DNA of 64,000 bases from Lonicera japonica (GCA_021464415.1 CM038468.1:31050969-31114968); one strand, 5' to 3'; shown: positions 42,883 to 56,091, numbered from the stretch's first letter. Notes: generated by a model from the sequence alone, not told the origin. Numbers and translations are program-made.

Positions 42883-44613
42883 TGATAAACGCTTAATATT
42901 GTCATTCATACGCTCATTTTCGGAGTTGGTTGACGCGTTTATTTCTCTAAAACTACTCGGTTTGCCAACTTATTTTGCGATTAGTCTCGTAGCACTTTTG
43001 TATTTAACAATGCTTGGAAAGGCACATTTTGTGTTTATTTTGGTGTCTTTAGATTTCAAGAAATATTGTATTTAAAACAATAGTGGAATTTTACATGGAC
43101 AAAAGAAATTCAAGAAAGTGGAAGTCTCCATGTGATTAAAGAGCATCCAAGAAAGTGGAAGTCTCCATGTCCATGTGATTAAAGAAAAAAAGTGGAATTG
43201 TCCATGTGATTAAAGAGCATCCAAGATAGTGGAATTCTCCACCAAAAATAAAAAAAACATTATTTATTTTCGGCATCCAACATAACTCTCCTATTTATAG
43301 TCTTCATTGTTGCTTTGGAGAGGGGATCTTAATTTTATTTTATTTATCATTTCTCAATTTATAGAGAGCTTGGAATAGTATTTTCTAGAGAGAGAAATGG
43401 AGTTCACTTTTATAATTCTTGTCTTTACATTTATTATGGAGTAAATTTCATTGTTAAGGCTAAAAGATGAAATTTGCAATGCATTAATTTTGTAAGTTCA
43501 ATTCTCATTCCATTGTTAGTATTGTTAAATACTTTTTGAATCCTTCATATTCTCCATTTTATCAACCATTCATAAGCTAGTAATATAATTTTCATATGAT
43601 GATTTGACTTTGTATGCCTTGTATACTTAGATCTCAAGCATTAATGAAGATATGATACACTTGTGTATTTCTTACTAGCCCATGTCCATTCTTTCTTTGA
43701 ATGAGATACTTTTCCTTGCCAAGCATGATTAGTTTTTGAATATTCATGGAAACACCATAAATTTGAGATTTTAATCTTTTAATACTTTAATGATATGTTG
43801 AGTGCTTTCTACACTTTATGTGATTTTAAGACTCATCATCTTCTTAGTTAAAGTATTGCCAAAGAGGTTGTTTTAAATTTATGTCATAAACAACTTCATT
43901 AATCATTTTAAGGATTCAATTTGTATTTATCAAATAAGTCTATATAGGACGGTTTGACCTCCACCTAGACCTCCCAATCTTAGACAAATGAAATGTTATG
44001 ATTTATCGAGCTAAACTCCTTGTAGTTGGCCATTTTCCTAATCAAGTCATTTGCTTAGGGGAAACTAACAACGAGTTCTTAAATGCCTAGTTTAAATTTA
44101 TGCCTTTTCTTTTTATGTATTTTAAGTTTGAATCTTGGTTGATATTATATGGGAATGGGTTGTACTTGCTTCACACCCTTTGTCACAAGTTAAAAATGAG
44201 AGATACAGTTGTGTTGATATTTGCTTACACCCTTTCTTTATATGGCATTTATATGGGAATGGGTTGCTTTTGCTCAACACCCTTTTGCTTAGAAATGGGT
44301 AAAATATTCAACACTTGGGAATTGCATTGAGAACTTTGAATGAGATTGATTTTACTTAACTTTGCAAAACAAATGAATTCTATAATGCCTTAACCTTTTC
44401 TCATCTTTTATTACATCATTTTAATTTTTATTGCAAGACTTTAAATCAATCATTAAAATCAACCAATTAAATTCCCTTAACAAAACCAAGGACTCGTAAT
44501 CACCACATCGTCTTTTCGACTATGCTTGTGGTTCGACACTTGGACTTACCAAGTATTATAACTTGACAACCTGCACTTGGGTACCTAAGCACGGAAGTAT
44601 TTTCGGCGTGTCA
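42883..44613 (+). repeat. 5' LTR of Athila D
   Basis: Begins TGATAAACGC and ends CGGCGTGTCA, 1731 bp. It contains a block of tandem units with GTGGAAGTCTCCATGT and TCCATGTGATTAAAGAGCAT at about 43100-43240. No internal coding frame is meaningful. Confidence 0.92.
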
Positions 44614-44619
44614 ACTTTT

Positions 44620-44637
44620 TGGCGCCGTTGCCGGGGA
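44620..44637 (+). promoter_or_regulatory. Primer-binding site (tRNA-Asp type)
   Basis: TGGCGCCGTTGCCGGGGA, six bases after the 5' LTR, complementary to the 3' end of plant tRNA-Asp, as is usual in Athila elements. Reverse transcription would start here. Confidence 0.85.
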
Positions 44638-44777
44638 TATGGCGAAAGACGGATTACGGGTTTTGTAAAAAAAAAATCACTTTCTAAGTATTCTCTCCCG
44701 TTATAAATTACTTGTCCTACTTATTATTATTTTTTTTTTAGGTAGAAAATTTTATTCGAGATCACCCTTCCGGGCTT

Positions 44778-46135
44778 ATGCCCGGAAATTTGTACATTGA
44801 TCTTCGCATAAATCCACCAATAGGCCAACCACTACCAAGGCATCCTAGTCCTTCACCTACTCCTTCCAAAATGGCTAACGAGGACAATGAGTCAAATACC
44901 GGAGAGAACGATAATCATCCTGAACCGGCTCGAACAATGAGGGATTATCTTCAACCACCTCGGATGACATCTAGTTCTTGCATCATTCTCCCCACCGGAC
45001 AAGCGTGAACATTCTCCTTCACGCCAGGTATGCTTCAACATATCCCCTCTTTTCATGGTATCGGATTCGAAAATCCGTACTTACATTTGAAAGATTTCGA
45101 GAAAGTTTGCTCCACGTTTCCTGACGCAAACACCAATGAGGAAATAATGCGTTTAAAACTTTTTCCTTTCTCCTTAAAAGATAAAGGAAAAATATGGTTG
45201 AATGCTCTAAGACCGCAATCTATTCAGTCTTGGTAAGTACTTTGATCGGAGTTTTTGAAAAAATTCTTTCCCGTCCATAGGACCAACGCTTTGAGAAGGG
45301 TGATATCCAATTTTTTGCCAAAAGAAAATAAAAGTTTTTACTAGTGTTGGGAAATATACAAGGAACTTTAAAACGCATGTCCTCACCATGGCCATGAAAC
45401 ATGGAGCCTTGTAAGCTATTTTTCCGAATCTCTTAGTCCCAAAATGCGTACATTTGTAGAGACCATGTGTAATGGTCAATTTTTGAGTAAAAGTCCCGAG
45501 GAGGCCTTGTTGTATTTTGATGAATTGGCAAAAGGTGCCCAAAATTGGAACACCTATACCAAGGAACCTAAGGCCAAACCTCTGGGAAATGGTGGGTTGT
45601 ACCAAATATCCAATGATGATGACATGGGGGTAAGGTTGTTCCAATTGTCTAAGAAGGTAGAGGCCTTAGAGACAAACAGGCTTAGAGATGTCAATGCAGT
45701 GTCATCAAGTCAATTGTGTGTCATATGTGAGAAGTTGGGGCATTCCATGGAGGAGTGTCACACAATTCCTGCCTTCAAAGAGGTCCTTCAAAGTCCCTCA
45801 CAAATCAATGCTATGAATTCATACTCTAGGCCAAACAATGACCCATTTTCTCAAAGGTACAATGAAGGGTGGAGGAACCATCCTAATTTTAGTTGGGGGG
45901 AAATCAAAATGCTCATCAAAATTCGAATGCAAACTTGAATTCCTACCAACCAAGACCACCTCCACCCCAAAACAACTCTTTTTGGTCAAGCAAACCCAAA
46001 CCCAAATTCAAATTTGGAGACTCTTTTGCGGCAGTTTGTAGACAAAACCAATAGAGATATTAGTGATTTGAAAACTCAAATGTCCAAACTCACCACCGCT
46101 TTAGCAACCCAAGAAAAAGGAAAGTTTTCGGCCTA
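44778..46135 (+). pseudogene. Athila D gag, broken
   Basis: Gag would form the particle and bind the RNA. Frames at 44778-45008, 45030-45236 and 45444-45938 follow the gag order: an N-terminal MRDYLQPPRMTSSSCIILP, then a retrotransposon gag core (FENPYLHLKDFEKVC, LKLFPFSLKDKGKIW), then a Cys-His knuckle (CVICEKLGHSMEECH, about 45715-45760). Copy C keeps a related gag N-terminus on the other strand at 53857-54324. The pieces are separated by a stop at 45006 and frameshifts near 45236 and 45930. Confidence 0.85.
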
Positions 46136-46163
46136 ACCAATAGCTAATCCTAGAGGGCAAGCC

Positions 46164-47012
46164 ATGATAGTTGAAGGGGAGTCGAGTGGGAATGTAGAGG
46201 AGTTGAAATCCATCACAACCCTTAGAAATGGAAAGATGATTGACAAAACTATAGTTCTTAAGGCCCAAACGCCGGTAGACATAGCCGAGTCAACACCAAG
46301 TGAAGGAGTAGAAGAAGAAAAGAATGTGAGGAAAAAGGAAGAGGAAAAGAAGAATGAGAAAGAAGACATAGAAAAAATTAGAAATAACATCAAAGTCCCT
46401 TTTCCCGAAAGGTTAAATCAACCTCCTAAGGAAAATCGCAACGCAGAAGTTCTTGATGTGTTTAGGCAAGTCAAGATCAACATTCCATTGCTTGACACGG
46501 TCAAGCAAATACCTTCATATGCTAAATTTCTCAAAGATTTGTGTACCACAAAAAGAAGGTTGAATGTTAAGAAAAAAACATTTATGACAGAGCAAGTGAG
46601 CTCTATCATGCAAGGCACTCGTATTCCAAAATTCAAAGATCCCGGTTGCCCAACCATTTCATGTTTAATTGGAAATTATCGCATAAAGAATGCTTTACTT
46701 GATTTGGGAACTAGTGTTAATGTGCTTCCTTTTTCGGTGTACTAACAATTGGGGTTGGGAGAGTTAAAACCCGCCAAAGTGATGATTCAATTAGCGGATT
46801 GCTCCGTTAAGATACCGAGAGGGATAATAAAGGATGTTCTTGTGCAAATTGATAAATTTTACTTTTCCTTTGATTTCATTGTTCTTGATATGCAACCAAT
46901 AGCAAATCCCGCTGATGAAATTCCTGTTATTTTAGGAAGACCATTTCTGCCACATCTAATGCCATCATTAATCGCAAGAATGGAATTGTTAAATTGGCTT
47001 TTGAAAACATGA
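46164..47012 (+). pseudogene. Athila D gag end and aspartic protease
   Basis: 46164-46745 is a lysine/glutamate-rich linker followed by IKNALLDLGTSVNVLP, the retroviral-type aspartic protease active site (DLGTS) with its Asp kept. A stop at 46743 interrupts it. The protease continues in 46749-47012 with LADCSVKIPRGI and PVILGRPFL, the substrate-flap and C-terminal motifs of Athila proteases. The enzyme would cut the Gag-Pol polyprotein. Confidence 0.85.
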
Positions 47013-48892
47013 CTCTTGAGCTAAATGTGTTCTCTTTAAGTAAACAACAAAATGATCTTGATGAAGAAAGTGAACATATGAACATGATAGAGTCATTAGT
47101 CCAAGATCATTTTAATAATACTTACGATTTGGATTCAATGGAAGAGAATCTAACCACTTCTAATGAATTCGATGAGTGTTTGCAAATGTTTTCCTTACTT
47201 GATGATAAGGTTCAAGATCCGAAGGAGCAAAAAGGGAGCACATCTGATCCAACACGAAAGCTTGAGGGACAAATGGAGCTCAAGCCATTGCCAAGCAACT
47301 TGAAGTACGCTTTCCTAGGTGCTTCCAGAACCTACCCTGTGGTAATATCTTCCGAACTCTCAAAAGAGCAAGAGGTGAGGTTGGTAAGTATGCTTAATAA
47401 ACATAAGAAATCTTTTGGTTGGACATTAGCTGACCTCCAAGGGATTAATCCTTTAATTTGCACTCACAAAATCCACTTGGAGGAAAATGCTAAACCATCT
47501 AGACAATTTCAACGCCGTTTGAATCCAAATATGCAAGAAGTTGTAAGAAATGGGGTATTGAAATTGCTAGATGCAAAAATCATTTATCCAATCTCCGATA
47601 GCAAATGGGTGAGTCCAACCCAAGTTGTACCAAAGAAATCTGGCCTCACAGTAGTCAAAAATGAACAAAATAAATTAATTCCTCAAAGAGTCACCACCGG
47701 GTGGCGAATGTGTATTGACTACCGTAAGCTCAATGAAGTAACACGTAAAGACCACTTTTCGCTCCCATTTTTAGATCAAACACTCGAAATAGTATCCGGA
47801 CATGAGTTTTACGCGTTCTTAGATGGATTTTCTAGATACAACCAAATTGAGATTGATTTAAACGATCAAGAAAAAACCACCTTCATATGCCCCTTTGGTA
47901 CCTTTGCATATCCGCCATATCGAAGGATGCCATTTGGGTTGTGCAATGCACCGGCAACCTTTTAAAGGTGCATGCTAAGTATCTTTAGCGACATGGTGGA
48001 AAAGACCTTAGAGGTATTTATGGATGACTTTACCGTTTACGATAAGTCATTCGATAACTGTTTGTTGAATGTTGAGCAGGTTTTAGAAAGGTGCATTGAG
48101 AAACAACTTCTTAATTGGGAGAAATGTCATTTCATGGTGACAAAGGGCATTGTCTTAGGGCACATTATTTCGGAGAAGGGAATCGAAGTTGACAAGGAAA
48201 AAATTGAAATAATCTCAAAACTTCCCACTCCAACTACCGTCAAAGATGTCCGTTCATTTTTGGGTCATGCCGGCTATTATAGGAGGTTCATTCAAAACTT
48301 TAGTGCTATCGCAAAGCCGTTGTGCAATCTCCTATTGAAAGATGCCCCATTCATTTGGGATGAGAAATGTGAAGAAGTATTCACCAAGCTCAAGCAGTTT
48401 CTCACAACCGCCCCCATCTTGCAAATTTCCGATTGGAGTTTGCCATTCGAACTCATGTGCGATGCAAGTGACTATGCTGTGGGGGCGGCCCTCGGCCAAA
48501 GAAAGGACAAAAAGCCCGGAGTCATTTACTATGCTAGCCGAACGTTCAACGATGCTCAAATGAATTACACAACAACAGAAAAAGAGCTCTTGGCTATAGT
48601 ATTTGCCCTTGACAAATTCCGATCTTACCTCATTGGATCACCTATTGTCATTTTCACGAATCATGCGGCTCTTAAGTACCTTTTCAAGAAGAAAGATGTA
48701 AAACCGAGGCTTTTGAGGTGGATTCTCTTACTCCAAGAATTCCACTTGCTCATCAAAGACAAGAAAGGGGTAAAAAACGTGGTAGCGGACCACTTGTCTC
48801 GCCTCTCATTTATCGACAACATTGAGCAAAGTGCAATCAAAGATTCGTTCCCGGACGAACAATTGTTCTCGGTAACTTCATTGCCGTCGTAG
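46994..48892 (+). pseudogene. Athila D reverse transcriptase and RNase H
   Basis: The frame 46994-47965 carries RT motifs: GWRMCIDYRKLNEVTRKDHF, PFLDQTLE, FLDGFSRYNQIEID and RMPFGLCNAPATF. A TAA at 47963-47965 then breaks it, and the frame resumes at 47972 with the intact catalytic FMDDF, LGHIIS and VRSFLGHAGYYRRFI. RNase H follows from about 48430, with CDASDYAVGAALGQ, YYASRTFNDAQMNYTTTEKE and TNHAALKYL, ending at 48892. The single stop between the fingers and the FMDD motif is the only break in the RT domain. Confidence 0.92.
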
Positions 48893-50190
48893 GTCGACAT
48901 AGTTAACTATCTTGTCACCAACAAGATACCAACACATTGGAATGCTCAAGATCGGCGAAAATTCATGTTCGAAGTGTACCGATTCTATTGGGAAGAACCG
49001 TACTTGTTCAAGTATGGTGCGGACCAAATTATTCAGCGTTGTGTACCGGAGGAAGAGTTCAAAAATTTTCTTACTTTGTGCATGCCACAATGAAGCTTGT
49101 GGAGGGCATTATTCGGCTAAGAAAACGGCGACCAAGATCTTGCAAAGTGGCCTTTATTGACCAACATTGTTCAAAGATGCCTACCAACATTGCAAATATT
49201 GCCCGAGATGCCAAATGTTAGGAAGGATTACAAGAAAAAGCATGATGCCGCTTAATCCAATCTTGGTGATTGAAGTGTTCGATTGTTGGGGAATCGATTT
49301 CATGGGACCATTCCCATCCTCTTTCGGTAACATTTATATTTTAGTAGCGATTGATTATGTTTCCAAGTAGGTAGAGGCCCAAGCTTGCAAGAAAAATGAT
49401 CACAAAGTGGTGATTCTATTTTTAAAAGAAAATATTCTTGCAAGGTTTGGCACTTCTAAAGCGATTATAAACGATGGTGGTACTCATTTTTGCAATAAAC
49501 CTTTTGAATCTTTAATACAAAAATATGGGGTAAATCACAAAGTATCATTCGCTTATCATCTGCAAACCAATGGCCAAGCCGAACTTGCCAATAGGGAGAT
49601 AAAGCAAATTCTTGAAAAGACGGTAAATCCAAATCGCAAGGATTGGTCGTTGCGTCTTAACGATGCACTTTGTGCTTATCATACGGCTTTTAAAACAATT
49701 TTAGGAATGTCTCCTTATCTGATAGTATATGGTAAGCCTTGCCATCTTCCCGTTGAATTGGAACATAGAGCATTTTGGGCAATTAAAATGATGAACTTTG
49801 ATTTGAAAAAATCCGAAAGCAACCGAAAGTTGCAACTTGAGGAGTTGGAGGAATTAAGGAGGGATGCATACCAAAATGCTAAGATAAGCAAAGAACGTGC
49901 AAATTTTTTTCATGATAAATCTATGTTAAGAAAAGAATTTAAACTCGGGCACAAAGTTCTAGTTTATGACACGCATTTGCATCTTTTCCCGGGAAAGCTG
50001 AAATCACGTTGGACCGGCCCATACATTGTTTGACATGTATTCCCTTTTGGGGCCGTGAATGCTGAGGATCCCAAAACCGACTTTGTGTTCAAAGTGAACG
50101 GACAACGCCTTAAGCCATTTTTGAAATTCCCACCTCAAGAGGAGTCCACCACTCTTGAAGATCCGACCTATACCTAACAAGCACAGGTGA
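48893..50190 (+). pseudogene. Athila D integrase
   Basis: The zinc-binding N-terminus is frameshifted (48900-49220), with [12 protein letters not shown] at about 49183. The catalytic core keeps the D,D,E triad: D in GIDFMGPF (about 49290), D in INDGGTHF (about 49470) and E in [14 protein letters not shown] (about 49580), but a stop at 49368-49370 lies between the first two. The C-terminal [16 protein letters not shown] is the Athila signature. The polyprotein ends near 50178. Confidence 0.9.
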
Positions 50191-51576
50191 TGTTTGTATA
50201 TAATTTTAATTTTTTTTTATATAAAAAAAAAAGAAAAAAAAAGAAAAAAAAATTTACTTTATTTTCTTTCCTTCCTTTTTGGGTTTGGTTCGATAAACAT
50301 GATATGAGGATTGAAATGTGGTTGTAATGCATGCATGTTATGTTTTATCTAATTCTAACCCGTCTTTTTTGTTAGTGTGTACATATAGTAATTTTTCTTT
50401 GAAAATAGCTCTCTTTTGCCTCATGAAAATCGAAAAGCAAAATGGAAGACTGTCGATTTCTCGTTCTCTTCACATTGAGGATAATGTGTTCTTCAAGTTG
50501 GGGGGTAATGTATTTAAACTTTAATGGCTTTTTAATTTCTGAAATTTTCATGTGTTTAGAACTTAAAAAAAATAAAGTTTGAAAGTTTGAAAAATGATGA
50601 ATGATTAAAAAAAAATAAAAATGATGATGATTGGTTCATTAGCTATTGGCATGAATTCCTTGCTCTAGATGGAATTTTGAGTGATAATCTACCTTGCTTT
50701 ACTTCAATTAGATTCATGACCTTAGAAACGTCCCTTAAAATGTGTAAATGCTTCAAGTAGAGAAATTCTTTCGTAACACTTAGAGTAATTTTTATTTTGA
50801 AAAGAGGGAATTCTTGTCCAAAAATGATGAACGTTTTTCGAAAAGATCCTCCAATAGAGAGGACAAATGCATGGCACTTTGAAAAACTTGGATGACTTTT
50901 AATCCTAATATTGACTTAAAGTTTCACTTGACAAAATCATAAGTCTCTTTGTCTAATATTATGGATAGGTAAAGGTTACCATACGGGAAAGGGTGAATAG
51001 CTTTCTTCAAGCTTAATAAATAAGCATAAAATGTCAAATTTTATATAGTGAGTCTGCTGCCCCCCATAGAGATGAAAATCGCCTTGAACTAATTTAGCAA
51101 AAATTCCAAGAAAATATAAGAAAAGTGCTTAAAAATGGAAAAAATTTGAAACTCTCGTTTTTGAAGCAAATTCCTCTTCCATCTCTAATGATCAATACTC
51201 TTTGTGTTTAAATGAGAATTTTTCTAATATAAGGCTTAGCATGTGATTAAAGGGAAGTATGGGTTAAGTTTCTAAAGGAGATAAGTAATTTAGATAGTCA
51301 TTCAAAACCTACAAGTCTAGAAATAGTGATAGTAATGTCATAAGCTTTGCAAATTGAACTTTTGAAATCATCATTCTCGTCATTCACTATGATCAAACTT
51401 TTGGTGTTTGTAGATATCATCACTGTAAACCTTCACGAGACAAACCTCGTCTTCTAAGGGAACTTGGGAGTTTTTTAAAATGGCTTAGTGCATTTTATCA
51501 ATGCATTTTCGAATAATATTATTTTTCTTTTATTTATCTTGCTAAGGGACTAGCAAGAGATAAGTCGGGGGGGAGT
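50191..51576 (+). other. Athila D 3' non-coding region and polypurine tract
   Basis: About 1.4 kb without a supportable frame; some Athila elements carry an env-like gene here, but none is visible. It starts with an A-rich run (50222-50252) and ends with GGGGGGGAG (51567-51575), the plus-strand primer, one base before the 3' LTR. Copy B keeps a related version at 38540-39053. Confidence 0.8.
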
Positions 51577-53350
51577 TGATAAACGCTTAATATTGTCATT
51601 CATACGCTCATTTTCAGAGTTGTTTGACGCGTTTATTTCTTTAAAACTACTCGGTTTGCCAACTTATTTTGCGATTAGTCTCGTAGCACTTTTGTATTTA
51701 ACAATGCTTGGAAAGGCACATTTTGTGTTTATTTTAGTGTTTTTAGATTTCAAGAAATATTGGATTTAATACAATAGTGAAATTTTACATGGACAAAAGA
51801 AATTCAAGAAAGTGGAAGTCTCCATGTTATTAAAGAGCATCCAAGAAAGTGGAAGTCTCCATGTTCATGTGATTAAAGAAAGAAACTGGAATTGTCCATG
51901 TGATTAAAGAGCATCCAAGAAAGTGGAAGTCTCCATGTCCATGTGATTAAAGAAAGAAAGTGAAATTGTCCATGTGATTAAAGAGCATCCAAGATAGTCT
52001 TCATTGTTGGCATCTAACACAACTCACCTATTTATAGTCTTCATTGTTGCTTTGGAGAGGGGATCTTAATTTTATTTTACTTATTATTTCTCAATTTATA
52101 GATAGCTTGTAATAGTATTTTCTAGAGAGAGAAATGGAGTTCACTTTTATAATTCTTGTCTTTACATTTATTATGGAGTAAATTTCTTTGCTAAGGCAAA
52201 AAGATGAAATTTGCAATGCATTAATTATGTAAGTTCAATTCTCATTCCATTGTTAGTATTGTTAAATACTTTTTGAATCCTTCATCTTCTCCATTTTTTC
52301 AACCATTCATAAGCTAGTAAGATGATTTTCATATGATGATTTCACTTTGTATGCCTTGTATACTTAGATCTCAAGCATTAATGAAGATATGGTACACTTG
52401 TGTATTTTTTACTAGCCTATGTCCATTCTTTATTTGAATGAGATACTTTTCATTGCCAAGCATGATTAGTTTTTGAATATTCATGGAAACACCATAAATT
52501 TGAGATTTTAATCTTTTAATACTTTAATGATATGTTGAGTGCTTTCTACACTTTATGTGATTTTAAGACTCATCATCTTCTTAGTTAAAGTATTGCCAAA
52601 GAGGATCTTTTAAATTTATGTCATAAACAACTTCATTAATCATTTTAAGGATTTAATTTGTATTTATCAAATAAGTCTATATAGGACGGTTTGACCTCCA
52701 CCTAGACCTCCCAATCTTAGACAAATGAAATGTTATGATTTATCGAGCCAAACTCCTTGTAGTTGGCCATTTTCATAATCAAGTCATTTGCTTAGGGGAA
52801 ACTAACAATGAGTTCTTAAATGCCTAGTTTAAATTTATGCCTTTTCTTTTTGTGTATTTTAAGTTTGAATCTTGGTTGATATTATATGGGAATTGGTTGC
52901 ACTTGTTTCACACCCTTTGTCACAAGATAAAAATGAGAGATACACTTGTGTTGATATTTGCTTACACCCTTTCTTTATATGGCATTTATATGGGAATGGG
53001 TTGCTTTTGCTCAAAACCCTTTTGCTTAGAAATGGGTAAAATATTCAACACTTAGGAATTGCATTGAGAACTTTGAATGAGATTGCTTTTACTTAACTTT
53101 GCAAAACAAATGAATTCTATAATGCCTTAGCCTTTTCTCATCTTTTATTACATCATTTTAATTTTTATTGCAAGACTTTAAATAAATCATTAAAATCAAC
53201 CAATTAAATTCCCTTAACAAAACCTTGGAGTCGTAATCACCACATCGTCTTTCCGACTATACTTGTGGTTAGACATTTGGACTTACCAAGTATTATAACT
53301 TGACAACCTGCACTTGGGTACCTAAGCACGAAAGTATTTTCGGCGCGTCA
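51577..53350 (+). repeat. 3' LTR of Athila D
   Basis: Begins TGATAAACGC and ends CGGCGCGTCA, 1774 bp, 43 longer than the 5' LTR. The tandem-unit block (about 51790-52000) has one more GTGGAAGTCTCCATGT unit than the 5' LTR. Confidence 0.92.
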
Positions 53351-54485
53351 ATTGCTTCACCCCTTATTGTATTTTTGAGAAAAATTGTCATTTTGTTGAT
53401 GGATGTATTGGTTCATTGCGTTGACTTGGGATGGATTTTTAAGAACTTCCTGAAAAGCGGGAATAGTAGCACAATCCTTGGTTGCGTGTCCCGAATTCTC
53501 ACAAATGATACATAATTGACTCGAGGATACTACATTGACTTATCTAAGCTTGTTTGTTTCCATTGCCCCTACCTTCTTAGACAATTAGAACAATCTCACA
53601 CTCATGTCATCATCATTGGATATTTCGTACAACTCACCCTTTCCGGGAGGTTTGGCCTTAGGTTCATCGGTATAGGTGCTCTAATTTTATGCACCTTTCA
53701 CTCCATCATCGAAATACAACAAGGCCTTCTAGGAGCTTTTACTCAAAAATTGACTATTGCACATGATCTCAACAAATGTACGCAATTCGAGAGTAAGGGA
53801 TTCAGAAAAATTACTTACAAGACTCTATGTTTCGTGACCATGGTGAGGACATACGTTTAAAAATTCCTTATATCCTTCCCAACACTTATAAAACCTTTAA
53901 AAAAAAATTGGCGAAAGATTTTTTTCAAAAATTCCGATTGATGTACTTGCCAAGACTGAATTGATTGCGATCTTTGAACATTCAACAATATTTTTCCTTT
54001 ATCTTTTAAGGAGAAAATAAAAATTTTTAAACGCATTACTTCCTCGAAGTCTTTCAAATATAAGTATGGGTTTTTAGACTCCATACCATGGAAGGAATGG
54101 ATATGTTGAAGCATACCTAGCTTGAAGGAGAATGTTCTCGCTTGACCGGCAGGAAGAACAATGCAAGAGTTATAAGTTGCCCGAGGCGGTTGAAGATAAT
54201 TCCTCATTGTTCGAACCGGAGGAACCATGTTTGCTACATCCACCTCGTTTTTGCTATCATTATCAGAAACCATTAGTGTTCCGGGAGGACTAATTCGAAT
54301 GTCTACGAACAATTGTCCAAGCATGGGCTTAGAAGACTGATTTCAAATAGCACCTCGAAAACTTTAAAAAAGGAAAAAAATAAGAAAGAAAAATAAATTA
54401 ATTAAAAAGAGATACTTACATAATGGTTTTATACAAAACCTGTAATCCGTCTTTCGCCATATCCCTAGCAACTGCGCCAAAAACT
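53351..54485 (-). pseudogene. Athila copy C, part 2: gag and primer-binding site
   Basis: Continues copy C after the insertion of D. Minus-strand frames give gag in order, with MRNYLQPPRATYNSCIVLP and KNPYLYLKDFEE (53857-54324), then a broken region with a Cys-knuckle-like stretch (53357-53540). The primer-binding site TGGCGCAGTTGCTAGGGA (reverse complement of 54462-54479) differs from that of D at three positions. The gag reading is interrupted by several stops. Confidence 0.8.
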
Positions 54486-56091
54486 TGATGCCGATAAAAT
54501 ATCGCGTTCTCTTAGCCTAAGTGTAGGCCCGTCAAGTTATAATATAGTCACAGAAGTTTGAGTATCGATCCACATGGATAGTTGAAAAGGAATGAAATGG
54601 ATTACAGATTTACCATTTTTCTGGTTTGTAAAAGGTTAATTATGAAACAACGTAAAAGTAAAATGGTTGTGAAAAGTGTTAAGAAAGCACTAAGGTAAGT
54701 GGAAGTTGCTTGCAACATAAGATTCGGTTATTACTATTTCATACACATATTTCAATACAATATTCTTGAGAATGGAGAATGATGTCATATCTTTCAATAG
54801 CAAAGGGTGCGATGCAAGGCGCCTTATTTCCAGGCTAAAGCTATATCAAAAGAGAAACAAATAAAATCCCACCAAAGATGAAGCTATCATATCTATCTCT
54901 TAGCTACATGTGTGAAGCAAAGTAACCCATTCCCAATTAAGCTAATCTAAGATAGAGATGATAAACTCATCGAAAATAAGTTTAAAATGAAGCATGTATG
55001 TGAAATCTCATGGTTTTAAAAAATAAAAATTAGATAGTGAATCCTTACTATGAAATGAAACAAGATTAATGGAATAAATTTGGTGACTAATTGATTATCA
55101 CTTAAGAAATACAATAAAGAGTATAAATATCACATAAAGTGTAAGAAGCACTCAAAATATCATTAACTGAATAAAAGATGAGCTTAACAAATTTATAAAT
55201 CGTCCATGGACTTTTAAGAACTTGCCATAATCTCTATAAAGAGGAAAAAAGATTCATATATGGGAAAAAGTGGCTACAAGCTTTCTAAAACCATACAAGT
55301 ATGTTGTATTATCATTAATAAACAAGAACTAAACATAGAATGTATGTAAAGTCTAATCTTTAAATGAAAATACCTAGAAAGGTTGAAGAATGATAGAATT
55401 GAAGAGGAAAATGATTCACCATTATTTATCAAACTTTAAACATGGATTGAGAAATTAATTACCAAAAATTATATCGCGATTAACTTCCGTAACCCTAGTA
55501 AAAGAATATTCCATAATACTCAAAACAAGAATTATAGAAGAAGTATTCATTTCTTAAAATCAAAGTAAACTTATAAGAGGAGAAAAAAAATTACACCAAA
55601 ATAAGATATCATTTCTCTCTAGTTCTTGTGTAGAAAACTTGATCGTAGCCAACAAGCTAAGGAAAATATTATATAGTAATGAATTACAAAATATCTATTA
55701 AAATATCAAAAATAACTTAAATTACAAAAATAGCCCATTTTGGGTGTTAAAGGGCCAAATTGCCAGGGTCATGATCGATCATGGGAGTGCACTGCCTGAA
55801 GATTTTGCTTCCATGATCAATCATGGACATCCATCCCATGATCGATCATGGGGGTATGGGATTTCCAACTTCAAGCATTTTTGCTTGATAAATTATTTGA
55901 AAGGCCATTGCGTACTATGCCTATAAACACATAGAAATACAACAAACCACACATACTGGAGAAATATTAGATACACAACATACTAAGACACTAATTGCGA
56001 GATAAGTGGACAATTCAGCAAAATTAGTATAATAAACGCATCAAACAACTTTGGAAAAGAGCTTATGCAAGGCAATATTATGCCTTTATCA
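54486..56091 (-). mobile_element. Athila copy C 5' LTR
   Basis: On the minus strand it begins TGATAAAGGC at 56091 and ends TATCGGCATCA at 54486, 1606 bp, directly before the primer-binding site. It is the closest relative of the solo LTR at 6697-8329. The base sequence after 56091 is CCTAT; the matching duplication is lost with the other end of copy C. Confidence 0.85.
55770..55851. repeat. Three CATGATCGATCATGG-type palindromes in Athila C LTR
   Basis: Copies at 55770-55784, 55811-55826 (with AATCAT in place of GATCAT) and 55836-55851. Confidence 0.9.

Larger units (their letters stand above)
42883..53350 (+). mobile_element. Athila copy D: near-complete Ty3/gypsy retrotransposon, inserted in copy C
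   Basis: A full set of parts in order: 5' LTR, tRNA-Asp-type primer-binding site, gag, protease, RT, RNase H, integrase, long 3' non-coding region, polypurine tract, 3' LTR. Flanking 5-bp duplications are ATCGC (42878-42882) and ATTGC (53351-53355), one difference. The integrase C-terminus ([16 protein letters not shown]) and the primer-binding site place it in the Athila lineage. Over the first 218 bases the two LTRs differ at eight positions with no indel. Several stops and frameshifts break the coding, so it cannot act alone. Confidence 0.93.

Noticed and set aside
45207..45644. 145-residue minus-strand frame within Athila D
   Set aside because: It is antisense to the gag frames, which carry the recognised motifs.
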